This document shows positions 47,853-61,141 of a stretch of 64,000 nucleotides of DNA, piece after piece. The notes beneath the pieces are model-generated. The model searched no databases and was not told where the DNA came from. It worked only from the letters and a program-made list of their open reading frames with translations. This DNA comes from Manihot esculenta (Eukaryota > Streptophyta > Magnoliopsida > Malpighiales > Euphorbiaceae): positions 4,218,389 through 4,282,388 of the forward strand of contig NC_035174.2 in NCBI RefSeq assembly GCF_001659605.2, given 5' to 3'. The translations under genes were made by a program, and so were the position numbers. Position 1 is the first letter of the stretch; each line of letters begins with the position of its first letter.

Positions 47853-49525
47853 TTACATAACAGAACATGCGTTGGGGTTCTCGTCGCTGAAGATCTGAGG
47901 AGTGCAGGCATGCAACTCCATGGCATACAACTCCATGGCATGCCTTGGTGGGTAATAGTAGTATTCATTCTTTTTCAGCTCCAGCACTTTGGTCTCTTCT
48001 GTGGGTGCTGCCGCCTCCGGTTTGGCCTCGCCTTCGCTTTCGTTCTTTTCTTTGTTTTCTCCCTGTTCACCACCTTTATTTCCTTTGTCACCACCACCAC
48101 CTCCTCCGTCTTCTTTTTTCTCTTCTTTGGATTCTTTTCCTTTCTCTTCTTCTGCTTTTTTCTCTGCCTCCTGCTTCACTATCACCGCGTGCTTGCCCGT
48201 TCTCTTGTATACGTAGTCTACTAGTTTTGGAGGATCAAACACACCCTTCACTGTTACCTGTGAGCTCTTTAGATCTGGTTCAGCTGATTCCACACCTACA
48301 AGAGAAGCATATCAACAATCAGATTTTGACCCCATTTAATGCAAGATTTCAAGAATTATGATGCTGGGCTGGTGGGGTTTGATTTAGGATTCGAAATCCA
48401 TCGACTTTTTCGATTTCAACTAGAACAAATTGAATTGAATGACTAATAAAATAAGAGAGATTGAGGGAATAAAATCTTTTGTGAGAGATTCAAAAGGTGA
48501 TAAAGACAATAACTTAATCATCTTCAAACTATCAAAAGGGGAGACAAAAACGTGAACCACCAATCGATCTAAGTTGAAGAGAAATCGCATGAACCGAAAA
48601 TGGAACAAGGGCACCTAAAAAAGAATTGGCACTTTATCATGACTAAAAATAAAAAGAACAAAAAGAAAAAGAAAAAGGTCATGCCTTTCATTCTCTGCAT
48701 CCGTCTCTTAATTTCCATTGCACAGGCTTCACAATGCATGTAAACCTTTAGGACCACTGTGATCACCGGAGGCTGCACAATCAAGAAAATGAACTCAAAA
48801 TTTTAATTAAAGATAACCAGAAGAATTTCGAAGAAACAAGAAGAGGAGTAAAAGTTAAAAACTTCTTCTTTCTTCTCTTCTGGCTTAGGCTTCTCCTTTT
48901 CTTCAGCTGCCTTTTTCTCCTCCTCAGACGGCGGTTTTGGGATCGGAGAAATGAGCTCGACCTGCCTATGGCTCTTCCTCTGAACTCTCTCTAGAACCTT
49001 CAGTGGATCCGCCTTCTCTCCCTTTACTACCACCTTACTAGTCTTGCAATCAGTGATTACATCTTCAACCCCTGGAGTAAACCCAACAAGGCACCGTCAT
49101 AAATAAATTAGAGAAGTAGAAACCGACTTTATTAACAGATAGAACTAGAATGACACTAACCTTCAAAACCCTTTAGGCATCTCCGGACCTTACGAGCACA
49201 ACCCTCGCAATGCATGTAAACCTTTAGGATAATTTCTTGTGGAGGTGGAGGTGATTCCTCTTTGGATTCCTTTGAATCATCTGGTTTTTTCTCTTCTTTC
49301 TTTTCTTCTACTGGTGGTTTCTCTGCTGGCTTTTCCTCTTCTTTCTTTTCAGCCTTGTCTCCCTCAGGTTTCTTCGCTTCCTCGGGCTTCTTCTCCTCCA
49401 TATTCTTCTCTTCTCCTGCGGGCTTTTTTTCCTCCTGCACAGACGCAAACCCAAAATCAGAAAACAATAAAGGTTAAAACAAAAGGTAAAAAATATTCAT
49501 AGCAGAGCTTCAAGACCTCTCCCAT
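47853..49525 (-). CDS. Heavy-metal-associated isoprenylated plant protein (HIPP), two HMA domains
   Basis: Five exons on the minus strand: 49517-49525 (only ATG GGA GAG), 49161-49434, 48863-49071, 48685-48772 and 47853-48295, giving 340 residues in one phase. After a Lys/Glu/Pro-rich start come HMA domain 1 with MHCEGC (residues 77-82) and HMA domain 2 with MHCEAC (176-181), each split by an intron at the same GFEG|V or MKG|V position. A Gly/Lys/Glu-rich linker follows. The C-terminus CSVM is a CaaX box for farnesylation. Cys pairs bind metals such as copper, zinc or cadmium; members act in metal handling and stress at membranes or the nucleus. Introns 1-3 are GT-AG, but the last has donor GC (AAAG|GCATGA) and acceptor AG. 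No frame damage is seen, so I take it as functional. Confidence 0.92.
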
Positions 49526-52500
49526 TAATTTGCCTGGTTGTTGAATTCAAGACTCGAGAGTGCCGAGTTAGTGGAGATAGGGAGGCCTTGGCTTGGCTAC
49601 TTCAGTTTGTATGCCTACTTCTATTAGCTGAGGACCACCAGACCTGAGGCAGTTTAGTAATCTACTGGTATTATGATGGTCATCATTATCAACATCAAAA
49701 TTACGTGGCTTTTTATAAGGGGGCACGTGCAGTGTAGGAACGAGCTGCTTGAGACAAATGGTGGCCGGAGGTTACATGCTCTTTTGGGCTTTTCTTCTTG
49801 GCCATTTTTATGAAAAATAAGAATCCCTTCAATCTTTTTAAATTAACCTTTTCTTAATGGTAAATTTCTTTTTTCACTGTGGTCCCACGGAGCAGTAATT
49901 TTGATCGAATGGATGGGATTTCATCTCTGTTCTCCTCTCCTGTAAAAGTTGTCGAAAGTATTTAGATTTTGGAATTTGAAATAAACTAAAATAAGCCTCA
50001 GGTGACCAGGTCTAAAGAATTCCTATTTAATGAATGCCTTGTTTAGAATCTGTGGAGTTGGAGTTATTCTTAGCCTTACCTTATGCTAAGCATTATAGTG
50101 GAAATTGTTTTTTTTTTATTTATTATTTGTTAATTATTATATTTTTTATTATTTTAACTTGGTGGGGTTTGTGAGTTAACAGTGGCACCATGGGATAAGT
50201 AGCAGGGTGCAGGTACGTTATAATTAGCAGGATTGGTGAAGATTAGCAATTGGAAGAGTCTCATTTGGACAAGCAGTTTTTTTGACGATGGATTGGCTGC
50301 TGTCTCTTGAACTTTTCCATCATTGTCTTATGACTTCCTAGTCTGGAAATTATAATTAATTTTTTTTTAAAATTTTATTGCTTTAAATAATTGCAGTCAA
50401 TGTATTGTACGTGCAAGTATATACTTTCCCATATCACCACAATATTCAGTGTTTGAATAATTCTTAGGTCTGCCACAGAATTTCTAAGTTGATAATTTAA
50501 AATAATGTATATTTATACAATATATAGTTTTTATTTTTATTTTCATTTTCGATCTCTTGGAAATTAATTAATTCTGAGGTGAAGAGGGTGACAAGTAGTT
50601 TATATTTTCATCATTAATCCATGAATATGAGATAGCATGTGCTTGGATATTTACCATTTAATAATAATAAAAATAATAATAAAAGTAAACTAGGGGAGCC
50701 CATATCACATGCTATGCTATTTATTAATACTGCAAATGTGATGCTGAGTGTTAGCTCGCTCCATATTTATGGCTATCTATCATACAATACGACATCACCT
50801 AGGATCAAATTTGTAATAATATGGACCACTATACTATTACAGCATGTCTATACGTGGAACCAATGCAGAATTTATTCATCAATTCGCATCACTACAATTA
50901 ACAACAGTAAAGCTGTTGGCCTTCAATTTGGGAGTGATCCATTTCTTTCTTTCTTTCCTCTTTATAAAATTAAAAATTTTTAATTGCCATAAGATACAAC
51001 AATATATTGTTTATATTTAATTAAGATTTATAGCACCATAGTTAAATTCCAGAAAATTAACTTTACGTATGTGCAACCAAAGGTGCATCGCACGTGCATG
51101 CATATGAGCATCTCAATCCTTGTTAGACATTGCGTCGACCCTTTTCGTATTTCCTAGGCTCGAGACAACTAATGGCTACGTAAATAAAAACACTTCCTCT
51201 CGAGTGTTGACACCAGTGATCGAATTTGATTTCTACTAGTCACCTTTCGGACAACAATTTCTATCAATTTCTTAGTATTTCATGAAAATTATTGACAGTG
51301 ACGTATTGAAAATAGGTAAAAAAAAATCCAGTGTAAATAATAATAATATTTTTGACTAAGGGACTTTGTTGGCTGTGATTCATGAGATAAATAGGATTTA
51401 AAATATGAAATGACTGTGATTTGACATGGCTTTTTTGGATTGCTGAGATAATGAATGGTGTTTTTGGATAATAATTAATCACTCACATTATAAGATGAGA
51501 TTGTTTATATATATAAATAATTCAGAAAGCTTTAGTAATGGCCAGCTTTATTGCAGATATACATAAAAAGGAACATTCAGTACCATTATTGGAGATAAGG
51601 TTTCTCATCAATAATATTCTTTTAACATCACTGGACGTACAGATAATGATCAATCCTAGGCCTCACTGTTTTTTCCCCCTACAAGACATGCAGTTTCTTC
51701 ATCATATATTAGTTGATGCATCTTAAAGTTTAAGCCTTATCAGTAAAAGTTTTCTTTAATTTCATTTGTTATTGGAACCCTTTATCAGTTTCATTAACAT
51801 CAAATCGTGAATATGCAGCATATATTTTTTAAAAATAATTTAATTTCTTTTTATTCTATTTAAACAACTTTTTTGGATATCACATGATGAAAAATACGTC
51901 AAACTCCACCGAGGGGAAAAAGATAAAAATATATGTTGTACAAATTGCAATTATTGATTAATTGCGTATCAATTTGAGAGAAGAAACCTTATGGACACTA
52001 AAAGATAAGCAAATGAAAGCAAGAACATTGAATAACAACAGTTTAGCCATGCGGCACCCAGCCAAAGAACAAACACAAAGCTGACAAATAGGCTATATTT
52101 AAGCAGGGAACCTCATGTTAATAAGGAATAGAACACTCCTAATTATAAATCAAAACCTTTTCGCTAAATTAAAATTTAATTGTTTTTTAAAGTTTATAAT
52201 TTAATCAAATACAATATTTTTGTACTAATTTTATATCTCTTTGGGTTTCCTTGGACTGAGCTCTTTTCATTTGTGATGCATGATTATATTGCAATTGGTG
52301 TAGCTTTTCCCAGTGCTTTTGCTTTCTAGGATTGTTTCATGTCCTTTCCTACAAGGATAAAGGATATGGCTTAGGATAAAGAGTATATATATTGAGGAAA
52401 GAGAGTATTTTCTCTAATTAAATTCCATAAAAAGAAATTAACGTTGTTAATGGCTCATAATATCTTGATGACTGGTTGCAACCAAAATTCCACATGACAA

Positions 52501-54299
52501 GGCAACATGTTTCCTGGAATACTCAAGGCCTTTCGGCAAATAAGACCATAGATTACATATCTGTGAATATGCTGAGATTAAAGTCTCACCCACTTCGTAT
52601 GCCTCTTTACGTTAAATTACCCAACTAAAATTTTCGGATAGCTTTCATCTCCTATATAGATTTTTACCAGTGGCACTTGCACGCACATTGCGGACTCTAT
52701 CGCTACACTTACTGATTCCATGGATGCTCTGAAAACTGTAATCATCTTCAAGAACACAAAAAGCATATTAATATGGGAAACGGCAAACGTTTTATGAGAG
52801 AGTTTGGGCCTCAAATCTGGGCCTAGATGCCAATATATATAAACAGAGTTAAAAGCTCGTGAGGATGTCGTCTGATTGGCCAACAACAATGATTAATTAG
52901 GTTTTAGGGTTTTGAACGCAAACAACCTTAAAGCTCTTCCTTTTCGTGAAAGATGAAACCTTTTTTTCTAATATGAGGAGAAGGAAAAAAAGAAATTTTT
53001 CATACAGAATTATAGGATTTAAGTCAGAAATTGTGAATTGGAGTTAAGGACAGGTGGTATCTGAAATTGACTTAACATTAATTTATTCTTTATATCATTT
53101 TTCATGTGATATGAGATTAATTTGAATGAAATTTTATTTATCAGGTTGACACATTCGTTGCTGTTGGACCACCTCTTGAAGTCTTCCTTGCGCATTGGAA
53201 TAGATAATCTTCAGCAGCTGCCTAATAAACTATACATAAAAAAAAAAAAAAACTTATTGCTTAATTTTATTTAATGTAATAAAATTTTTTAAAATTAATA
53301 ATTCAATATTTTATTTTACTTAAAATTATCGATTTTCAGTCATTATAATTTGAAAAAAAATATAAAAAAATAATTAAATTTTAAGCATATATACTTTTTA
53401 TTGATAATTATCTTATTTTAATATAATAAAAAATATTATTTACAAGACTGTATCCTTATTAGAAAATTTTAACACTTTTTATTTTTAACATTTTATTTTA
53501 ATAGTATCAATATATAAATAAAAAAATCAATATACTAAAATTGTTTAAAAATAATAAAATTTGAAATACTTATAAATTGAAATAAATCTTTCATTTTTTT
53601 ATTTTTAATTTTTTATTATTATTATTAATATCAATAGAAATTTAAAATATATAAATTTTTTTTGCTATATATTTAATGTATTGTATATTATATTATAATG
53701 TATAAATAATTATTTTTTTAAGGTATGAATATATACATGTGTGTGTGTCAAAGATTCATAAAAATTAAAAGAAAATAAATTAAAATGTTGTAATTATAAA
53801 ACTTTATTTATATAATCACATAGTAAATTACAAATTAAAAAAATTAAATATTTGGTTTGACTAATAAAACAAAATTTAAATGTTAAAAATAATCATTCAA
53901 TCAATTTAAATATAAATATATCTAACCAATTAAATTAAAAAATATATAAAAATAAAAGAAAAAATCAATATTTTTAGCAATTTCTACAATAAAAATTATA
54001 AAATAAAAAATATATATAATATGAAAATAACGTGAATTAAAAAATATATTTTTATTAAGAAATGAAGAATCTAATTAATGATGAGACTTAATTTTCCCAC
54101 CCACCATGGAAAATGCCAATAGGCAGGTTGTAGAAACTGACTTGCGCAGAGAATCCATACCCACTTCATGTGAATACAGTAAATACCTCATTTATTATGT
54201 AAAAAAAAAAAAAAATTGAAAAACTCCAATTCCTTTTGATTCTTCACTCTTTCTTGGTTGCTCCGCCAAGACACGCTACCCACGCGCCGCTTCCTTATC
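49526..54299. other. Intergenic between HIPP and RGP
   Basis: 49526-49700 is the probable 5' UTR and promoter side of HIPP. The rest is AT-rich with short unsupported frames (50639-50983, 51538-51726, 52617-52889 minus). 53250-54080 is almost pure A/T. No repeat with clear ends recognised. Confidence 0.5.
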
Positions 54300-54306
54300 T
54301 ATAAAT
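54300..54306 (+). promoter_or_regulatory. Candidate TATA box of the RGP gene
   Basis: TATAAAT 62-68 bases upstream of the ATG, preceded by GC-richer promoter DNA and followed by a C/A-rich leader (CCCCCCACCAACCAC), typical of a highly expressed plant gene. Confidence 0.55.
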
Positions 54307-54367
54307 TCTCAATTCAAAATTTCTACCCCCCACCAACCACAATTTTCTCAATTCTCACTCTCTCACG

Positions 54368-56527
54368 ATGGCGCAGCCAGCTTCTCATGTTTCCCCTCCA
54401 TTGAAGGACGAGCTCGATATAGTCATCCCCACCATTAGGAACTTGGATTTCTTGGAGATGTGGAGGCCATTCTTCCAGCCTTACCATCTCATCATTGTCC
54501 AGGATGGAGATACCAGCAAGACAATCCGGGTTCCTGATGGCTTCGATTACGAGCTCTATAACAGGAACGATATAAATCGGGTGCTTGGACCTAAGGCCAA
54601 CAGTATTTCTTATAAGGACTCCGCCTGTCGGTGCTTCGGCTTCTTGGTGTCCAAGAAGAAATACATCTTCACCATCGACGACGATTGCTTTGTAAGTCTT
54701 CTTTCTTCTCTTTCGGCCATTTTTTAATCTGTTTTGCGGCAATGAGAATCAGATTTTTTTTTCTTTGATATCAAAAGTCAAACAGTTACTATTCCTCCTT
54801 ATACTTTACTCGTTGGAAGAATTATTAGGTGTAAATGGGTATATATACACCATCGCCTTGATATTCATAATTTTGTGAGTGGCCTAGAAAGTGAATTTTC
54901 CTTTGTGACTGTGGGACCATATGTAGGACCCACGTGTCTGATTTGGACAAAAACACTGTCGTATTGGCTATTTCTGTCTTATTATTTTGTTGTCCGAAAT
55001 AGGTTGCCAAGGATCCAAGTGGAAAGGAGATAAATGCGCTGTCACAGCACGTTCAGAACCTGCTTACACCATCGACACCCTTCTTCTTCAACACCCTGTA
55101 TGATCCGTACAGAGAAGGGGCAGATTTTGTGAGAGGTTACCCATTTAGCCTGCGTGGAGGAGTGCCCACTGCCATCTCCCATGGCCTTTGGCTCAACATC
55201 CCTGACTATGACGCTCCTACTCAGCTCGTCAAGCCTCTTGAACGTAACACCAGGTTCTCCTCTTACTTCTTTTCTTTAATCATTCCACTCTCATATCGTG
55301 CATATGATGAAGTTTGAGTATATATTATGCATCGAAGATAGCTTCTTTATGGTTATATGCGTAGTTGAAGCTTCTGGTGTGGAAATCTAAGGCAATTAAG
55401 GAAGATAGGAGCCATGACTTTTTTTTTGTTTGGGGGGGACGAGGGGGAGGGGAACTGGTTGCACTCGCTCTCCGTTACCCTGCCCGATATAGTTAAACTA
55501 ACGTTACTCGGATGATTATCATAGTTAAACTAAAATTTTAAGTAAATGGAGTGAAGTCTTTCTTGCTGAGATTATCATACATGTTAGTCAAGCTGTAGAT
55601 TGATTTTAGCTCACACAGATATGTGGATGCTGTTCTGACAATCCCAAAGGGCACCCTGTTCCCAATGTGTGGAATGAACCTTGCTTTTAACCGAGAGCTG
55701 ATTGGCCCTGCTATGTACTTTGGACTAATGGGAGATGGTCAGCCCATTGGCAGATATGATGATATGTGGGCTGGCTGGTGTGTTAAGGTAAATTCTCTTG
55801 AATCACTCTCCATCTAATAACTATTGGCGAATGCAAAGTCTTTTTTGCTGATATAGTTTCATTGTTGATTCATTGAGGATGTGATCAGAAGACTTCAACT
55901 GCCAAAAAATGAAATTGATGTTTGTCCTTGTTCATATATATAATTATATATAGATTGACGTTTACATCTTTGTCAGAGTCTAAGGGACCAAATTGGTTGT
56001 ACGAAGTCCTGAGTGTTTTCTGAGTACCTTCAATCCTGACAAATCATAGATCTCTTTTTTGGGAGTTGGTGATCCGCAATAAAATATGCTAGATATGTTT
56101 CTTGTGCTTGTTACGACCGAATTAGCTTTCTCAGCACCTCCATGATGTAACCTCTGTAATGCTTGTTGGATGTGGATTTCAGGTAATCTGTGACCATCTG
56201 GGTCTTGGAGTGAAAACAGGGCTGCCATACATTTGGCACAGCAAGGCAAGTAACCCATTTGTCAATTTAAAAAAGGAATATAAGGGCATATATTGGCAGG
56301 AAGATATCATCCCGTTCTTCCAATCCGTTGTCCTACCAAAAGAGTGCACAACTGTGGAGACATGCTACATTGAGCTTTCCAAACTGGTCAAGGAAAAGCT
56401 TGGCCCTATTGATCCTTACTTCCACAAACTTGGTGATGCCATGGTTACCTGGATTGAAGCTTGGGAGGAACTCAATTCGCCAGGACAAGGAGCTACAGCT
56501 CAGCGCAATGGCACCGTGAAAGAATGA
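54368..56527 (+). CDS. RGP: Reversibly glycosylated polypeptide / UDP-arabinopyranose mutase
   Basis: Four exons: 54368-54691, 55003-55253, 55619-55787 and 56183-56527, with GT-AG joins in phase, giving 362 residues, the usual family length. The domain spans nearly all of it: [29 protein letters not shown], the DXD-type TIDDDCF with Asp104-106, and the [10 protein letters not shown] segment with Arg159, which matches the self-glycosylated Arg158 of Arabidopsis RGP1. Further blocks are [19 protein letters not shown] and [20 protein letters not shown]. The enzyme interconverts UDP-arabinopyranose and UDP-arabinofuranose on the cytosolic face of the Golgi, feeding arabinan, arabinogalactan and glycoprotein synthesis. 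Families have several isoforms acting as complexes (RGP1/RGP2 and others). The frame is intact and the gene is likely well expressed. Confidence 0.96.
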
Positions 56528-58209
56528 GCCCTCTTTTTTCCCTAATGGACACATCTTATCTTGGCCATACCAATTGGAAGAGATTACCTTTACGATGTAA
56601 TCTTTGGCGTTTTACCTTCTTATGTATGCTGAGTTTTTTGTTCTGTTTTTGTTTCATGTTGAGTTTGATAGTGTCATTTCTTTGTCCGTTATGGTTTCTC
56701 TTTGAACTAGATATACTAAATCAAGGGCTGTAATTTTACAACAGATCGAATTCAATATGTAGTTTACATGACTGCTTTTCCTTCGTGGCCAGTGTTTTCA
56801 ATAGAGTTTGAATATGGAACGACTTCAAATTTGTACTTGTTACTTGATTGAGGTTAGCTGTTTGTTTTTGCTTTCTTTTTTTTCTAATGAATGATATATT
56901 TGTGAACAAATATAAGAATTTATTTTGCTATGAATATGTAGTATATGCTACAATGGAAAGAAAGAAAGAAAAAAAGAAGGCCCTAGGCATCAAGAACCTA
57001 ACAGCTAGCCAAGTCTGTTGCCAGGAATTAACTAATCAATGTTTAGAAGTCGAAAGATGTAGCTCTCGGATTTCGAGTTGATAAATTTGTGACTTTTGCG
57101 GATTAAAAAAAATGGCAACCTTTTGAATTCCAAATAAAATTTGTTTTCAAATTTAAGACCTATTCTGAAATTATTCTTTTTTTTACTTTTAACTAATAAA
57201 GGAAATTATTTAAATAGTTAATATTTAGTTAGTTTTGGATTAATTTAATGATTTAATGAAAATTTTTTCTGTTCTTTTTTATGGTGTCCATTAAAGGGAA
57301 GTTTATTGAATGTCAGAATTATTTTCATGAACATTAATAGCTTTAAATAGAAAGATTTTCTAAAAGAAAAATATATTTATAGAGAAACAATACAAACTCG
57401 GACAGCCACTGTTCTATTCCTCTCAAAACTAAACGGCTATTAGATGGAATAGCGAACGTTCACTGTTTTCTGGAGCTTTTGGGCATAGCTCCTCCAAGAA
57501 CTCGCCGTTTCTAACAACGTTGCTCTCACGTGATCAGACAAAAAAAGAAGCGACCAAAGGTACTACCTGTGTCGTACACTTACTATTCGGTAAAAAAACC
57601 GTTAAAAGTGTTATATTATTTAGTGTTTATGATTTGAATTAATTTATTAGTTGATTTTTTAATTTTATAAAATAATTATTAATTAATCTTTCTTTATTTA
57701 TCTTTTAAAATATTTTTTAAATGTTTAACGATTAAAATTAATGAATTTTTTTAAAATTTTATAATGTATTTTTTAAAATTATTAGAAAAAATTATATGGT
57801 TCTTGATTCTTAGCTGCTGAAACGTTCTCTTGGTTATTTTATTTTTTTCATTGTTTGAGGTATGCATATTTCTTGGAATGGATCATTCAGTGCTATTACT
57901 GCTTGCTTTTTATTATTTTGATCTCTTTATTGGTTAATCTATCAAGAGGAGAGAGTTCTTTATATGCATATATGGGTGATCTGAAAGGGAGACACAGATT
58001 TTATTCACAAACTTTTCTCCTCAGCAAATCTTTTTTTCTGACAGTTGCTCGGTTTTCCTGAAGCAGCCTGCATATAACAAAGGATTGCTATAATTTGAAA
58101 ATATAGCAAAGATTAAGACAAATTAATTGATAATCACACACCAATGATCATTACACAGCATTAACTTTGAACTTCTCTTGGGTCAAGAAAGTTTTGTTTC
58201 TCTTACCTT
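56528..58209. other. Intergenic
   Basis: RGP 3' UTR to about 56760, then AT-rich spacer. No coding frame with support. Confidence 0.5.
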
Positions 58210-58788
58210 TCAAAGTCTGAAGTTGTGCAGTCCTGACCTTGGTGCATATAAAACTGAGAAGTCTATTTTGTTGACAGTTCCACTGCCAGACCACTGTAAT
58301 CCAATCTCTTGATCATAACTGAGATTCCTCTTCCTGACAATGTTTCTGAAAGGTTGAAGAGAATAAGCAAATTTTTCCATCATCTCCTTCAATTCATCTG
58401 TAGAGTTCTCCAATGTTTTTCTATCAGAAGAAGCAGAAATTTCATTTTGCTGCCTTGCATCAGGTAATGGTTCAAACCAGAAAGCCTCTTTCTTTGCCAA
58501 ATTTAGCTTGTAAGTTTCATGAGTATCAACGTCATAAATTGATACTTCAATAGGGTACCACAATTCCAAAGCTTTACGGCTATCTGCAGGCATGTTCTGC
58601 AAAATGTGATCCTGAAATTCCCTTGAAGACGAAATCTTAAGGCTGTCCCAACGCATACTGTCTGGTGTAAGCTTTATTCTGAATGGCCAAAGGTGACTGC
58701 AATCAGCAACACTGCTGCACCCATTCTTACTCTTGTTGCAGTTGCTGCCTTCTCCTGCAGCGTTTGGATCGTTCAGTTCATTCTTCAT
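58210..58788 (-). CDS. Unrecognised 192-residue protein
   Basis: Frame from ATG 58788 to TGA 58210-58212; it stays open to a GTG at 58830, so a spliced upstream exon is possible. The composition is that of a real, conserved-looking soluble protein: LWPFRIKLTPDSMRWDSL, FQDHILQNMPADSRKALELW, YPIEVSIYDVDTHETYKLNL and FWFEPLPDARQQNE, then a charged helical part (DELKEMMEKFAYSL) and a C-terminal GSGTVNKIDFSVLYAPRSG. The first 110 residues could form a beta-rich fold. I do not recognise the family and see no signal peptide or membrane segment. It lies alone between RGP and the next minus-strand gene. Its lack of stops on coding-like codons supports it over a chance frame. Confidence 0.55.
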   Translation of the reverse strand: MKNELNDPNAAGEGSNCNKSKNGCSSVADCSHLWPFRIKLTPDSMRWDSLKISSSREFQDHILQNMPADSRKALELWYPIEVSIYDVDTHETYKLNLAKKEAFWFEPLPDARQQNEISASSDRKTLENSTDELKEMMEKFAYSLQPFRNIVRKRNLSYDQEIGLQWSGSGTVNKIDFSVLYAPRSGLHNFRL

Positions 58789-60415
58789 GCTCAAGATAAA
58801 TTGGAAGCAAAGACATGGGGAGGTGTCCAAAGAACAAAACTAATCCATGCTTTATACTCTACATTGAAGTTTGCTACTTCTTGTTTCCTACCAGCAGCTT
58901 CTCCCCCAAAGTGTTCCTTTACATCTAATATTCTTTCTTTCCAGATTAACATCTTAGCTGTCATATTTTTCCTTTTCTCTCAGTTTTTACCATATGAGCT
59001 TATTTCATAGAGTGCATTGCCATATCTCACACCAAAACAGCTATAAAATTCGTAGTTATCAGAGGAAACAGAAAGTGCTTAGGTTGAAACAAATCCACTG
59101 AGCTCCATGACAAAGGATGTAATGGAGAAGATCTGTATTAACTACTAAAAATGTATCATTCAGGCTTTTCATGCATGAAAAGCCCTGGCTAAATTTACTT
59201 CCTTGCTAATAAGAACTTGATTTGAATTGATTATCTAATGTTTTCTTGCATTCAGTATTCAAGGTTTGATAATCTACAGAATTTGCTTCTGTCACGTGGT
59301 AATCCTTTTGTTTATCCCAGAAAGAATAGTTTTAGCTTCTTTCAGTTTTTATGGCCTGAACACATGTTTCATGCTTGATTTTTCACATGTAAACAGATAA
59401 TCTAACACTGTAACTTTGAAATGATTAAGCTGTATTTATCTTTTGTTTAATTGCCAGAAGACCTGTTGGTCCACAGCCATCCCCTCCTGCTCCTTTTGTC
59501 ATATTTTCCACACCCCTTGTAGAAATCAGATCACTTCTGCCAACCATGGAGTATGGGCTTTAATTAATTAGAAGAAGAAGGAAACTGCCAGCTGCAAAGA
59601 TCATTAAGCATCCATTGCCTTTTTGAAAAATAGATAAATAAATAATAAAGGGATGGAGGTTCAAAGGTTAACTATAGAATATAGCAGTTTTTTCTCCAAT
59701 GAGAAATCACACAAGTGCAAAAGCTGTCCAGCTTAATTTCCTATTATAGTTAGTTTTGATTAATCCCTAAACTCCATGATTAGATATTGATTCATTGAAT
59801 ATTATCAACGACAACAACAAGAGGTGGCAATCCTAGCATATTATCTTTACCATAAAAAGCACTAGACCTTCGCAGCATCAATTTCTCTCCTGTAAGTGAA
59901 AATGGGATCCGCCTACCTTTTTCCTTCAACTTGTTTCGTTCTATAATTACATAGACAAAGATGCTAATTTTTTTTTTAAAAAAAATTAATTGAAATGGAG
60001 AAACATAAGATATTTCTCCCAGCAGGTTCAGTAGGACCATCCACTTTCTCATAATTACAAATGCAAATGGCAAATTCCGGAAACCGATTTAGTGGTAAAG
60101 TGGAAAGTGGGTATGTCAGAAAAAACTAGCATTCAACTTTTGGGTGATCAACATCAGGGTTGAAGCTCCAACAGTGAAACTGGAAAGGTTGAAGAGAGAC
60201 GACGATCCACGTTAGGTGTCTTGCTGGTTCACTGTGGATTGAAATTCAGATACTTATATTATATTGTTCATACATAGATATGCATATATATGGCAAAACT
60301 TAAAACGTTCGATCAACAAGAAAAAGAAAATTTCGTACAGAATATGCATAGATGACAGATCAGTAAATTAACCTCTCTCCGATATAGGAATCAATCTGAA
60401 CAGAACAAAGAGAGA
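58789..60415. other. Intergenic
   Basis: Promoter side of the 58.2 kb gene and 3' side of the 60.4 kb gene. A minus-strand frame at 59792-60073 has no family signature. Confidence 0.5.
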
Positions 60416-61141
60416 TCAAGTTGGGACTAGAATCACCTCTTTTACTTTCCCATTACCGCTAAGCCTCTTCATTGAGATGATACAAATTGCACACAGAATT
60501 AAAATAATTGCAAGCCAACCCTTGGCTTTCGTCAATCTATTGCTGTATCCAGCAACAATATTTACACCTTTCTTCTCAGTTGCCACAGCCTCGTCGATAC
60601 AGTCGTCACAGATATAAGAAGTTGACGATGAATAAGAACAAGACCCATAGTGACAAAGGACAGGGTACAACTCTTCTTCTTTGCTTTCAACATTTTCTTT
60701 CTCGTCATCCGAATTGTAGGAGAACATTGACATTTCTTCAAAACCATTCCAATTATCGGATATTATGTCCTGTTTCCCTCCAGAACCCACCTCACTTGCA
60801 CCCTCCTCCTCCTCAAATAGACGTCTTCCCTTCAGTTTACCACTCTCAATGGCTGCTTTTCTGTCTCTCAGTATCTCTTCAACTGCCAAATCATTATATC
60901 TTACCTTCCATGCTCCGCCACCGTCTAAGGGAGACCTCCTGTGTTGAAGTGAAGACATGAGGTTTCTTGGAGAGTTGTCTAGGAGATGAAGCTCTTTAAA
61001 CATGACTCTTGAATCTGTTGATGATCTGCACAAGGTTCTTGGTTTTAAATGTTTTATGGAGTCCCATTGTTGTTGCAAATGCTGGAACTGCTGGTGTAGT
61101 TTTTCTTCTGTTTCTTTGCCTCGTTCACTTGGTCTTCCCAT
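60416..61141 (-). CDS. Uncharacterised plant protein with C-terminal membrane anchor
   Basis: Single exon. I take ATG 61141 (ACCATGGGAAGACC, a good plant start context) rather than the frame's upstream extension, giving 241 residues. An N-terminal charged coiled-coil-like stretch (KETEEKLHQQFQHLQQQW) is followed by a region rich in Arg, Ser and Glu (NDLAVEEILRDRKAAIESGK, GRRLFEEEEGA), an acidic segment, and a Cys-containing CHYGSCSYSSSTSYICDDC. One transmembrane helix (GWLAIILILCAICIISMKRL) lies about 20 residues before the end. This looks like a tail-anchored protein of a plant-only family; function unknown. The frame is intact. Confidence 0.75.
   Translation of the reverse strand: MGRPSERGKETEEKLHQQFQHLQQQWDSIKHLKPRTLCRSSTDSRVMFKELHLLDNSPRNLMSSLQHRRSPLDGGGAWKVRYNDLAVEEILRDRKAAIESGKLKGRRLFEEEEGASEVGSGGKQDIISDNWNGFEEMSMFSYNSDDEKENVESKEEELYPVLCHYGSCSYSSSTSYICDDCIDEAVATEKKGVNIVAGYSNRLTKAKGWLAIILILCAICIISMKRLSGNGKVKEVILVPT

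Noticed and set aside
47945..48361. Plus-strand frames of 138 and 159 codons, rich in Leu, Phe and Ser
   Set aside because: Antisense of the HIPP last exon, whose Lys/Glu codons read as Phe/Leu/Ser on the other strand.
54323..54742. Minus-strand 139-codon frame
   Set aside because: Exact antisense of RGP exon 1, which has a full family match on the plus strand.
60508..60960. Plus-strand 150-codon frame
   Set aside because: Antisense of the tail-anchored protein gene; no domain.
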